DNA of 64,000 bases, taken from positions 1 to 64,000 of the forward strand of contig JBEKKS010000013.1 of the NCBI GenBank assembly GCA_050010595.1. Reading direction: 5' to 3'. The position numbers and the translations under genes are program-made. Under the pieces are notes generated by a model that ran no database searches, had not been told where the DNA came from, and was given only the letters and a program-made list of their open reading frames with translations. Below are positions 17,346 through 25,061 of the stretch, piece after piece; position 1 is the first letter of the stretch, and the number at the start of each line of letters is the position of its first letter. The stretch is from Palsa-513 sp050010595. GTDB taxonomy: Bacteria; Actinomycetota; Thermoleophilia; Solirubrobacterales; Solirubrobacteraceae.

Positions 17346-17388
17346 CCGTTAGCGTCCCGGCCGCGGCAACCAACAAATGGAGGTGGCG

Positions 17389-18192
17389 GTGAGCGATTTC
17401 ACGGGGAAGACGGTGCTCGTGACGGGAGCCTCGCGCGGTATCGGGCGTGCCTGCGCGCAGCAGTTTGCCGAGCTTGGGGCCAACGTCGGGCTTGTAGCCA
17501 GGGACGCCCGGCAGCTCGAGGAGCTCGCCGGCACGCTCCGCGGACGCAGCCATGCCGTGGCCGCGGATCTGAGCGACCGATCGGAGTGCCGGCGCGCCGC
17601 CGGCGAGATCGCGCAGGCGCTCGGCCCGATCGACGTGCTCGTCAGTTGCGCCGGCGTGCTTCATCGCGATTTCGTCGAGGACGTCAAGGCGGCGGATTTC
17701 GAAGCAAGCTGGCAGCTTCACGTCGGCGCGCCTCTGTGGCTGGCCCAGACCGTGCTGCCGGCGATGCGCGAGCGCGGCTACGGGCGGATCGTGCTCGTCT
17801 CCTCAGAGCTGGGCCTGATCGGCGGCCCGTCATACGCCTCTTATTGCACGAGCAAGTGGGGGCTCGTTGGCCTCGCCGAGGTGTTGCATCACGAGCTGTC
17901 AGGCAGCGGCGTGCGTGCCTGCGCGGTCTGCCCGGGCGACGTCCAGACCGAGCAACTGAGCGGCGAGATCGCCTGGGGGCCGACCGGCGGCGCCAGCTAC
18001 GAGAAGGCGATGACCGTCGACTATGTCGCTGCGGCGATCGTCAAGGCCGCAAGTGGCAAAGCTGCGCTCGTGATCGTTGACAAGCCGCACTTGCGCGCCG
18101 TCTTCAAGCTCTTCGGCGGCCCGCGCGGCCTGAGCCGCGCGATCGTCCACGACGCGTACAAGCCACTGCTGCGCTCACGCGCGAGGAGCTAG
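17389..18192 (+). CDS. Classical short-chain dehydrogenase/reductase
   Basis: 267 residues. The start at GTG 17389 is preferred because GGAGGT sits 4-5 bp before it; an ATG at 17377 is in frame but would contain that site. The cofactor motif TGASRGIGRA, the structural motif CAGV and the active-site Ser plus YCTSK Lys are seen (SSELGLIGGPSYASYCTSK), although the catalytic Tyr sits in an unusual YASYCTSK arrangement. A C-terminal segment (KLFGGPRGLSRAIVHDAYK) extends past the usual fold. Substrate unknown. Confidence 0.85.
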   Translation: MSDFTGKTVLVTGASRGIGRACAQQFAELGANVGLVARDARQLEELAGTLRGRSHAVAADLSDRSECRRAAGEIAQALGPIDVLVSCAGVLHRDFVEDVKAADFEASWQLHVGAPLWLAQTVLPAMRERGYGRIVLVSSELGLIGGPSYASYCTSKWGLVGLAEVLHHELSGSGVRACAVCPGDVQTEQLSGEIAWGPTGGASYEKAMTVDYVAAAIVKAASGKAALVIVDKPHLRAVFKLFGGPRGLSRAIVHDAYKPLLRSRARS

Positions 18193-18752
18193 GCCCGGCG
18201 CGCGTTCCCGGTGGCGCTCCCGGGCGTGGTCAGGATCCGCGCGGCGAGCAGCAGTGCCACCGGAATCACGACGATCAGCGTCATCGCCAGGAACCACAGC
18301 TGGCCGGCGTCTGTGCCCTCGCCGAGCGTGTGAATTACGCCGAGGATCCAGGCCACCGCGGTCAGGCGATGAAGCGCTTTCCAGCGGTTGACGCCGATCC
18401 GTTCGCGCGCATAGTAGGAGAGTCCCAAGATCAGCATTCCCCAGCCGCCGATGATCCCGATCGCCATATAGGGCTCCTTGTAGTTCATGTGAAACGGGAT
18501 CAGTAGGTCGGCGACCGTGGGGTGAAAGAACGAGTCACCGAGCAGCGTGGCGGCGTGCAGCACGAGTGCGGCGAGCGCGGCGAGCGAAAGCGCCTCATGG
18601 GTGACGCGCAAGTCTGGGCCGCGCATCCGCCCGAAGCGACCGCTGATCGCGAGGCCGGCCGCTACCGACCCGCTCGAGAGCAGCAGCGCCACGATGCCGG
18701 CGGCCCGGCTCGTGATCCAGAAGAAGTGGGTCCCGAGGTCTACGGCGAGCAT
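18189..18752 (-). CDS. Ferric-reductase-like (YedZ/MsrQ-type) membrane protein
   Basis: 187 residues from ATG 18752. About five or six transmembrane helices are present with paired His suited to b-haem ligation: RVTHEALSLAALAALVLHAATLL and RWKALHRLTAVAWILGVIHTLGEG. This is the ferric_reduct fold of YedZ/MsrQ, where the protein passes electrons to periplasmic partners. The small gene 7 bp upstream (18760-19095) probably shares its transcript. The 3' end overlaps the SDR gene by 4 bp, tail to tail. Confidence 0.75.
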   Translation of the reverse strand: MLAVDLGTHFFWITSRAAGIVALLLSSGSVAAGLAISGRFGRMRGPDLRVTHEALSLAALAALVLHAATLLGDSFFHPTVADLLIPFHMNYKEPYMAIGIIGGWGMLILGLSYYARERIGVNRWKALHRLTAVAWILGVIHTLGEGTDAGQLWFLAMTLIVVIPVALLLAARILTTPGSATGNARRA

Positions 18753-18759
18753 CTGCTGA

Positions 18760-19095
18760 CTAGGACTGGCTGGTGGTGACCGGTGAGACGGTGCTGGCGG
18801 CCGACGAGGAGCTGCTCGTGCCCTCACTCGAGGATACGGCGTTGGCCTTCTTGCTCGCTGAGCGCTTGCCGGTCTTGTGCCCGCGGGTGTAGACGAGCGC
18901 GACCTTGGTCGCGCTCGCAGTCGACGCGTGACCCATCGGGCCGATCGCGAAAACCGCTCCCCACGCGGTGAGCAGCAGTGCGACGGTGAGCGCGCCGACC
19001 CGGCGCCGAAGGATCCTTACTCGCCGCGCGCGGGCGCGCAGGCGCCGGCGGAGCTCACGTGACGGGTGCGGCGGGGCGGGGTGCGCGGACTGCAT
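18760..19095 (-). CDS. Small single-pass membrane protein with Ser-rich tail
   Basis: 111 residues. An Arg-rich N-terminus (SRELRRRLRARARRVRILRR) precedes one hydrophobic helix (VGALTVALLLTAWGAVFAIG, about residues 33-52) and a Lys/Ser-rich extracytoplasmic tail. The gene ends 7 bp before the ferric-reductase-like gene and probably belongs with it. In YedZ-like loci a small anchored FMN-binding protein is often found here, but no FMN motif is visible, so the product stays hypothetical. Confidence 0.5.
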   Translation of the reverse strand: MQSAHPAPPHPSRELRRRLRARARRVRILRRRVGALTVALLLTAWGAVFAIGPMGHASTASATKVALVYTRGHKTGKRSASKKANAVSSSEGTSSSSSAASTVSPVTTSQS

Positions 19096-19520
19096 GCAGG
19101 AAGTGTCGCGACGGCTGCTCTACTCGAGCTGTGTCGAACCTGAGAGTTGGCTGAGGCTGCGGTTCGTGCGATTGGCGCAGGCGGGTTCGCCGCGCCGAGC
19201 TCGAGCCTGCCGCCGCAAACTGCGAGCGCCAAGCAGACGCCCGCGAGACCTGCGATCAGCGCCGGTGTGCGGCGCAGCCCAGGGAGCGGCGCAGCTGGGC
19301 TACGAGTCGACCTCCACGCCTGCGGCGTGTACGGGGCCAGTGGCTGCGGTTGGGAATGGGCGGACACGCGCGCGAGCTGCCTCCACGGGCGGGTGCCGTC
19401 CAGCTGCCTGGGCCGCCCTTGCAGATGCGCGGATTTTCATCCCTCCAACAGGGGTCGCCCTGGTGGATGATCGGCGAGTCGCGTGGGGGTAAACCTACCC
19501 AGACCTACGCAGAGCCTGTC
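19096..19520. other. 425-bp stretch without a confident gene
   Basis: The best candidate is a minus-strand frame at 19017-19367 (116 codons). It has one hydrophobic segment (TPALIAGLAGVCLALAVCGG) but overlaps the previous gene by 79 bp. A second minus-strand start (ATG at 19440) has GGAGG right against it and runs only about 45 codons in another frame. The two could be parts of a frameshifted small membrane-protein gene. Nothing else is recognised. Confidence 0.3.
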
Positions 19521-20168
19521 TCAGCCCGAGATTCGCAGTGTGAGGATTTCCTCGCCACGAGCGATGAGCACCTCGCTCGTCAGCGCCGGCGCGAACAAGC
19601 CATGATCGACAAGGCCCGGTGTTGCCGACAGGCGCGCCGCGAGCTCCGCCGGGTCGTCGATCGGACCGTGATAGTCGGCGATCAAGCCGCCGTCCGGGCT
19701 GCGGGGCACGTCACGCAACGTTGTCGGTGCAAGGGCCTCGAGGGTCGCGTCGAGGCCGAACTCGAGCAGCTCGAGCGGGACGGGCGGACGCAGTGCGTCG
19801 ACGAGCTTCTCGTGCCCGGCGATGACGATGAAGCGATCGGTCGCGGCGGCGACGATCTTCTCGCGCGTGTGGGCCGCGCCGCCGCCCTTGATCAGCCAGC
19901 CCTCGGCCGTGATCTGGTCGGCGCCGTCGATCGCGATATCAAGGCGCCGGACGTGCTCGAACGGCTCGACCTCGAGACCGACGGCGCGTGCCGCGCGCTC
20001 GCTCGACGGAGAGGTGGCGACGCAACGGACGCGCACGCCTCGTTGCGCGAGCGCCGGAAACAGGTAGGCGACGGTCGAGCCGCTGCCGAGGCCGACGAGC
20101 TGCCCGTCACTGACGAGCGCCGCTGCCGCTCGTGCCGCAGCCTGCTTTTCCGCTTCGCTGCCCGTCAT
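19521..20168 (-). CDS. rpiA: Ribose-5-phosphate isomerase A
   Basis: 215 residues from ATG 20168; the open frame runs 43 codons further but crosses into the promoter region of the divergent gene. The three RpiA motifs are intact: GLGSGSTVAYLF (phosphate loop), DIAIDGADQI (catalytic Asp) and LIKGGGAAHTREKIVA (catalytic Glu and Lys). It interconverts ribose 5-phosphate and ribulose 5-phosphate in the non-oxidative pentose phosphate pathway, cytosolic. The start is shared as a divergent promoter region with the diguanylate cyclase. Confidence 0.93.
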   Translation of the reverse strand: MTGSEAEKQAAARAAAALVSDGQLVGLGSGSTVAYLFPALAQRGVRVRCVATSPSSERAARAVGLEVEPFEHVRRLDIAIDGADQITAEGWLIKGGGAAHTREKIVAAATDRFIVIAGHEKLVDALRPPVPLELLEFGLDATLEALAPTTLRDVPRSPDGGLIADYHGPIDDPAELAARLSATPGLVDHGLFAPALTSEVLIARGEEILTLRISG

Positions 20169-20279
20169 CGCGGCGCAGAGGCTACGCGCCTGGCGCACCG
20201 AGTGCATCGACCGCTGGCGCTCGCGGCGCAGGGACAATTCCTCACCATGTAGCTTGCGGCACTCGCCGTACACTCGCGC

Positions 20280-21260
20280 ATGATCAATATGACGCATCAG
20301 TACGGGCCGATCGAGTCAGAAGATCGAGCATCGCGCGAGGGCGCATGGTCGCCTACCCGTCCGCCCGCGCTTCCTTCCTCCGATGCGCTTCGCGTCTACG
20401 CGAGCATGTTGCGGGCGGTATTTGACGACGTGCCGGTCGCGATCGCGCTGATCGAGCAGGACGGCCGGCTCTCGCTTTGGAACCGCGAGCTCGACGAGCT
20501 CGTGCCTGAAGCCGTCACCGGCGGCTTGCAGCGCGACCTCGACGGACTGCTGGCCGCGCTGCAGCGGGTCGCGGTCGAGCCGGGCGAGCTCGAGCGGCGC
20601 GTGGGCGCCGCGATCTCCGGAGGTGGCGGGCGCGAGAGCTTCGAGCTTGCGCTGGTCGACGGTGGCGCACTGGCTGTCTCGATCGGTGAGCTACGCGGCA
20701 GCGCCGGTGCGCACTTGCTCTGCCTGCGCGACGCAAGTGGCGAGCTTCGCGCGCGTCGCGAGCTCGAGCACCGGGCGCTGCACGACCCCCTGACGAGCCT
20801 CCCGAACCGCGAGCTCCTGCTCGACCGCCTGTCGGTCGCGCTTGCGCGCCGCGTCCGCGCAGGCACGTCGGTCGGCGTGATCTTCATCGACCTCGACGGC
20901 TTCAAGCGCATCAACGACGACCACGGCCACAAGGTCGGCGACGAGCTCCTGGTCAGCGTCGCGCATCGGCTGGAGCGTGAGGTGCGTGACGGCGACACCG
21001 TCTCGCGCTACGGCGGCGACGAGTTCGTCGTCCTCTGCGAGGACCTCGCTGACGAAGCGACCGCCGCCCCGCTAGCTCGTCGCCTCGTCGCCGCGATAGC
21101 TCAGCCAGTGACGGCGGGCGGTCGCCTGCTGGAGGTTACGGCGAGCATCGGTGTCGTCGTGGAGAGCGATCCAAACGCCGACCCTGAGGCTCTGCTTGGT
21201 CGCGCCGACGCTGAGATGTACCGCGACAAGCGCCGGTCTGACCGCTCGCTCCCGAGCTGA
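20280..21260 (+). CDS. PAS-like sensor diguanylate cyclase (GGDEF)
   Basis: 326 residues. An N-terminal PAS-like region (about residues 40-150; LRAVFDDVPVAIALIEQDG and SLWNRELDELVPEAV) precedes the GGDEF domain that begins LEHRALHDPLTSLPNRELLLDRL. The active-site motif is the canonical RYGGDEFV near residue 244, and the inhibitory RxxD site is present five residues upstream (RDGD). It should make c-di-GMP and be product-inhibited. No EAL domain or transmembrane helix is seen, so it is cytosolic. An internal ATG nine bases downstream is an alternative start. Confidence 0.9.
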   Translation: MINMTHQYGPIESEDRASREGAWSPTRPPALPSSDALRVYASMLRAVFDDVPVAIALIEQDGRLSLWNRELDELVPEAVTGGLQRDLDGLLAALQRVAVEPGELERRVGAAISGGGGRESFELALVDGGALAVSIGELRGSAGAHLLCLRDASGELRARRELEHRALHDPLTSLPNRELLLDRLSVALARRVRAGTSVGVIFIDLDGFKRINDDHGHKVGDELLVSVAHRLEREVRDGDTVSRYGGDEFVVLCEDLADEATAAPLARRLVAAIAQPVTAGGRLLEVTASIGVVVESDPNADPEALLGRADAEMYRDKRRSDRSLPS

Positions 21261-21261
21261 C

Positions 21262-21744
21262 CTACTGCGGGGCCTGGAGCATCCCGATCGACTCGTCGAG
21301 CGCAAGCAGCTCTGCGTCGAGGGTGTCCGCTTGCGCTCGTATCGCCGCGACGCTCTGCTCGAGCTGTTCGGCCTCCCGGACGAGAGTCGCGACGGCTTCG
21401 CGCTGTTGCGCCACCATCGCTCGCAACTGCTCAATTTGCCTCGCCGCCTGGAGCTGTGCTCCCGAGCGAATCCGCTCGGCTTCGCGCTCCGCATCGGCGC
21501 GGATCTCGGCAGCGACTGCCTCGGCGGCGGCGAGAACGCGTTCGTTGAGCAGCCCCTTCGCGCTCGACGTGCCGTCCGGCGCAGGCGGGCTCGCCGGCAC
21601 CTCGTTCGGGGTCAGCCGTTCGCCCAGCCTGCGCACCTGCGCGGCGAGCGCGGCGACCTGGGCCTCCAGGTCCGGCCGCGCGTAGTCGCCCAGCGCTGCG
21701 AGGCTGCGACCACCGTTATTGGCTTTCTTTTGATGCTTGCCCAT
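21262..21744 (-). CDS. Coiled-coil protein A (unknown)
   Basis: 160 residues from ATG 21744, preceded by AGGAG. The first 20 residues are basic (GKHQKKANNGGR). About residues 60-155 are almost entirely predicted helix with heptad-like Ala/Glu/Arg/Leu, for example AAEAVAAEIRADAEREAERI, similar in style to DivIVA-like or F-type ATPase b-subunit coils. No membrane segment. It is convergent with the diguanylate cyclase (1 bp apart) and divergent from a second coiled-coil gene of the same length at 21935, suggesting a functional pair. Confidence 0.6.
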   Translation of the reverse strand: MGKHQKKANNGGRSLAALGDYARPDLEAQVAALAAQVRRLGERLTPNEVPASPPAPDGTSSAKGLLNERVLAAAEAVAAEIRADAEREAERIRSGAQLQAARQIEQLRAMVAQQREAVATLVREAEQLEQSVAAIRAQADTLDAELLALDESIGMLQAPQ

Positions 21745-21934
21745 CGGTCTGTCTCCTGTGCAACCTATCGGCAGCACGACCGCTGCTTTCATCTCGGGCA
21801 GATCCCGCCCAGCGCTAGAGCCCTGGATAGCACGTAGATCGACGCTCCGGGTGCGCGCCTCGATCAAGCTGTGCTTGAGTTAGCTTTGTGGCGCGTGCTT
21901 GAAGCCGCCGCGTGATTCGGCAACGGGACCTGCG

Positions 21935-22417
21935 ATGACAGACAACACGATCGAGACCGGCGACCTGTCGCCGGACGAGGTGGGAGCAAGGGTCGCCGCG
22001 ATCCTAAGTAGCGCGGAGCGCGACGCGCGGGCGGTGATCGAGGCTGCGCGGCGCGGACCAGGCTCGGCCGCGAGCGAAATCCGGTCACAGCCGCTTGCCT
22101 CCGATGACGGAGCCCACGGCCTGTCGGATCTCACGCAGACGCTCGAGTCGCTCGTCTCGCGCGTGAGCGCGATCGAGCGGACGATCGATGAGCGGCTCGA
22201 TTCGCTGAGCCGCGCCTTGGCGCGCGCTGCCGATGCGGGCGTCGACGCGGCGAAGCCGCCGGCTGCCGATCACTGGGCCGCGCGCCACGAACGGCTGCGC
22301 GCCGTCGATCTTGCGTTGCGGGGCTTCTCCCGAGCTCAGATCGCGGCCGAGCTGCGCTCGATGTTGGGCGAAGCGGAGATCGAGCGGCTTCTCGACGACG
22401 TCCTGGAACAGGCTTAG
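21935..22417 (+). CDS. Coiled-coil protein B (unknown)
   Basis: 160 residues from ATG 21935. An N-terminal segment (LSPDEVGARVAAILSSAERDARAVIEAAR) has the DivIVA-tail-like A-E-R-D-A-R pattern. A central helix (LSDLTQTLESLVSRVSAIER) is followed by a C-terminal helical domain with DLALRGFSRAQIAAELRSML, which looks like a small helix-turn-helix of the Sigma-70 region-4 or MarR tail type. That could mean DNA binding, but the evidence is thin. It is divergent from coiled-coil protein A with about 190 bp between starts. Confidence 0.6.
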   Translation: MTDNTIETGDLSPDEVGARVAAILSSAERDARAVIEAARRGPGSAASEIRSQPLASDDGAHGLSDLTQTLESLVSRVSAIERTIDERLDSLSRALARAADAGVDAAKPPAADHWAARHERLRAVDLALRGFSRAQIAAELRSMLGEAEIERLLDDVLEQA

Positions 22418-22494
22418 CAGGCGCGCGGGCCGGCCCGCCGCGCTAGGCTTCGCCGCCGCAGCCCTACCAGTTCCAGCGAGAGGATGGGAGCCAC

Positions 22495-23295
22495 GTGAGC
22501 ACGCAGACGCCGACGTTCGACGCGGAGCAGACGCGCGAGATCCTTGATGAGCTCGACCGTACGGGCTATGTGCACATCGAGGGTGTGCTTTCGCCTGAGG
22601 AGGTGGCGCACTACCGTGCGATCGTCGACGAGCTCGCGGAGCAGCATTTCGAGCCCGAGCAGGGTTTCGTTCATGCGCTGGGCGCGACCTACCTGCATCC
22701 GGAGCTGATGGATCTCGGCGTCGACGTGCGCTTGCTGCCGGTCGTCGCCGGCTCGCTGACGCCGAACATCCACATCTACCACTCGCACATCGACGTCCAC
22801 CCGCCGGAGGAGGACAAGCCAAACGCCTGGCGCTGGCATGAGGACGGTGGGCGCCAGACCGCGGACCTCGATTACCGCGCGCGACTCTCAGTCAAGCTCG
22901 CCTGGTGGCTGAGCGACTGCGACGCGCCCGGCTTCGGAAACATGGAGGTCATCCCCGGCTCCAACCACTGGACCGAGCCGCTGCCGCGCACGCCCGGCCA
23001 AACGCCGCACGGCGCGATTCCCGTGCTCGCGAAGGCCGGCGACGTGACGCTCTTCGAGCGGCGGGTCTGGCACGGCCGCGGCACGAACCTCTCCGACCGC
23101 ACCCGCGCGGTGGTCTTCTACGGCTACTCGCCGCGCTGGGTCACCCAGCGCGAGTTTCCGTCGTCCGAGCAGCTCGCGGCCGCTGAGGGCGACCCGATCC
23201 GCCGCCAGCTGATCGGCGCACCAGACTGGGACACCTGCCACGTCGGCAAGGCCGAGCTCCCGGTCTTTCAGTACCTGCAGTCGCTCGGCGACTGA
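22495..23295 (+). CDS. Phytanoyl-CoA dioxygenase-family Fe(II)/2-oxoglutarate oxygenase
   Basis: 266 residues from GTG 22495 (GAGAGGATGGGAG upstream). The HxD half of the iron site is RWHEDGGRQ near residue 120. The distal His and the 2-oxoglutarate Arg fit VWHGRGTNLSDRTRAV near residue 195. Fold landmarks VIPGSNHW and ITFE-like VTLFERRVWHG are in the family order. It should hydroxylate a small molecule using O2 and 2-oxoglutarate. Its stop abuts the stop of the convergent MFS gene. Substrate cannot be told. Confidence 0.82.
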   Translation: MSTQTPTFDAEQTREILDELDRTGYVHIEGVLSPEEVAHYRAIVDELAEQHFEPEQGFVHALGATYLHPELMDLGVDVRLLPVVAGSLTPNIHIYHSHIDVHPPEEDKPNAWRWHEDGGRQTADLDYRARLSVKLAWWLSDCDAPGFGNMEVIPGSNHWTEPLPRTPGQTPHGAIPVLAKAGDVTLFERRVWHGRGTNLSDRTRAVVFYGYSPRWVTQREFPSSEQLAAAEGDPIRRQLIGAPDWDTCHVGKAELPVFQYLQSLGD

Positions 23296-24909
23296 TCAAC
23301 CGGCCGGCCGTCGCGGCGCGCGCGCCGCGACATAGTGGTGTGCGGTGCGCTGCGTGCCCGTCGCAAGCGTTTTGTCGAGTGCGGCAAGCAGCGCCGCGTC
23401 ATGGGTGGTGGCGCGCGCGTGCTGGCGCTCGTGCTCTTCCCATGAGCCGACGAGATATGTCTCGAGATAGCGCCCGGCGTGCGCAGCGTCGGCAAAGAGA
23501 CGCCATTCGAACGCTCCCGTGCGCCCCCGCATGTGTTCGAGCTCGGTCGCGCGGGCCAAGAAGGCGTCGCGTGAACCGTCCGCCACGTCGTAGGTCACGA
23601 GTACGAGCACCGCGCCGCCGGCTTCCTCAGGCGCCGGCGGGATCGCCATCACGTCGGCAGGCGTGACGTCGATCTCGCCAGGCCGCGGCAGGGACAGGAA
23701 ATAGGTCGCGATACCCCCGACGGCCAGACCCGCACCGAGCACGTACAGCGCGCTGCTCAGCGAGCTCAGCTGGGCGACCGCGCCCAGCGCAAGTGCGCCG
23801 ACACCTGTAGCGCCCTGGAAGGCGACTGTGTAGTAGGCCATGCCGCGCGCCTTCACCCAGGCGGGCAGCGCCGACTGGAAGGATGAGTTCAGCAGACCGA
23901 GCGAGAGAATCCAGCCGCCGCCGGCGAGAACCATAACGGCGCCGTCGAGCATCGCAGAGTGTGATCGCGCGAGCACCACTGCCGCCGCCGCGACCGTCGC
24001 CGTGCAGGCTGCCATGAGCGCGCGCGGTGACAGCAGGCGCCGGATCATCGGCGAGAAGGTCGCGCCGACGACAGCGCCGATCCCGACGCAGCCGAGCAAC
24101 AGCCCGTAGCCACCCGAGCCGAGCGCGAGCCTGTGACGGGCGACGAGCGGCAGCAGCGCCCAGATCCCGCTGGCGAAGAAGCCGAACGCAGCCGCGCGGC
24201 CCATCACCGCGAGGAGTGCTGGTGAGTTGCGAACGAATCTCCCGCCGGCTCGCGCTGCCGAGCGGAGATGCTCACGCGGCAGCGGGAGGATCCGCGCCGG
24301 CACCGCTACGAGCGCGACCGCGATCACCACCGCGATAAACGAGGCCGCGTTGACCGAGAAGACGACTGCCGCGCTCGTTGCCGCGAGCAGCAGCCCGCCG
24401 ATCGCCGGGCCGATCGCTCGCGCCAGGTTCTGGTTGACGGCGCCGAGAGCGATCGCTTGGGGGCGCTCCGGAGCGGGAACGAGCTCAGGTTGCAGCGTCT
24501 GGGCGATCGGCCCGGTCAGACCCTGCCCGACGCCGATCCCACAGAGCAGGAAGAGCAGCAGCGCCGGGGTGACCGCACCGAGCGCGTCCAGCAGGCCGAG
24601 CGCTGCCGCCGCGACGAGCATCACCAATTGGCCGGCGATGATCAGCCGCTTGCGGTCGAGCAGGTCGCCGAGCACACCGGCGGGCACCGCGAGCAGGAGC
24701 ACCGGCAGGTTGGTCGCGCCGATTGCGCCGACGAGCACCGCCGAGCTCGTCAGCGAGATCATCAGCCACTGTGCGGCGACGATCTGCATCCAACTGCCGA
24801 CGTTCGAGACGAGCGTCGCCACCCACCAGCGGCGGAACTCGCCGTAGCGCAGCGGGCTCCAACCCGAGCGACCGCGCCCATCGGCCCCCTCGCGGGTGGG
24901 TCCCGTCAC
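23296..24909 (-). CDS. MFS exporter (EntS/MFS_3 type) with C-terminal ABM-like domain
   Basis: About 537 residues from GTG 24909; a TTG at 24939 would add ten residues. Twelve transmembrane helices span residues 15-410, beginning RWWVATLVSNVGSWMQIVA, a phrase typical of the MFS_3 family that includes enterobactin exporter EntS. The last 110 residues are soluble (VLVTYDVADGSRDAFLARA, FEWRLFADAAHAGRYLETYL, GSWEEHERQHAR), resembling a ferredoxin-like ABM domain; this extension is a known part of the MFS_3 model rather than a new fusion. The cargo is unknown. Confidence 0.82.
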   Translation of the reverse strand: MTGPTREGADGRGRSGWSPLRYGEFRRWWVATLVSNVGSWMQIVAAQWLMISLTSSAVLVGAIGATNLPVLLLAVPAGVLGDLLDRKRLIIAGQLVMLVAAAALGLLDALGAVTPALLLFLLCGIGVGQGLTGPIAQTLQPELVPAPERPQAIALGAVNQNLARAIGPAIGGLLLAATSAAVVFSVNAASFIAVVIAVALVAVPARILPLPREHLRSAARAGGRFVRNSPALLAVMGRAAAFGFFASGIWALLPLVARHRLALGSGGYGLLLGCVGIGAVVGATFSPMIRRLLSPRALMAACTATVAAAAVVLARSHSAMLDGAVMVLAGGGWILSLGLLNSSFQSALPAWVKARGMAYYTVAFQGATGVGALALGAVAQLSSLSSALYVLGAGLAVGGIATYFLSLPRPGEIDVTPADVMAIPPAPEEAGGAVLVLVTYDVADGSRDAFLARATELEHMRGRTGAFEWRLFADAAHAGRYLETYLVGSWEEHERQHARATTHDAALLAALDKTLATGTQRTAHHYVAARAPRRPAG

Positions 24910-25061
24910 GACCTGTGATCGATCGCAAGCATCGCGCAAACCCTACGTCCACAACTGGCGAGAGCACAGCCAAGCATGCGGCCGCGCACAACCCTTATCG
25001 CAGCGGCCAGAGATTCAGCGGGCCAGCGACTAGCCGAGTCTCAGCTGGCTGAATCTCCGCG

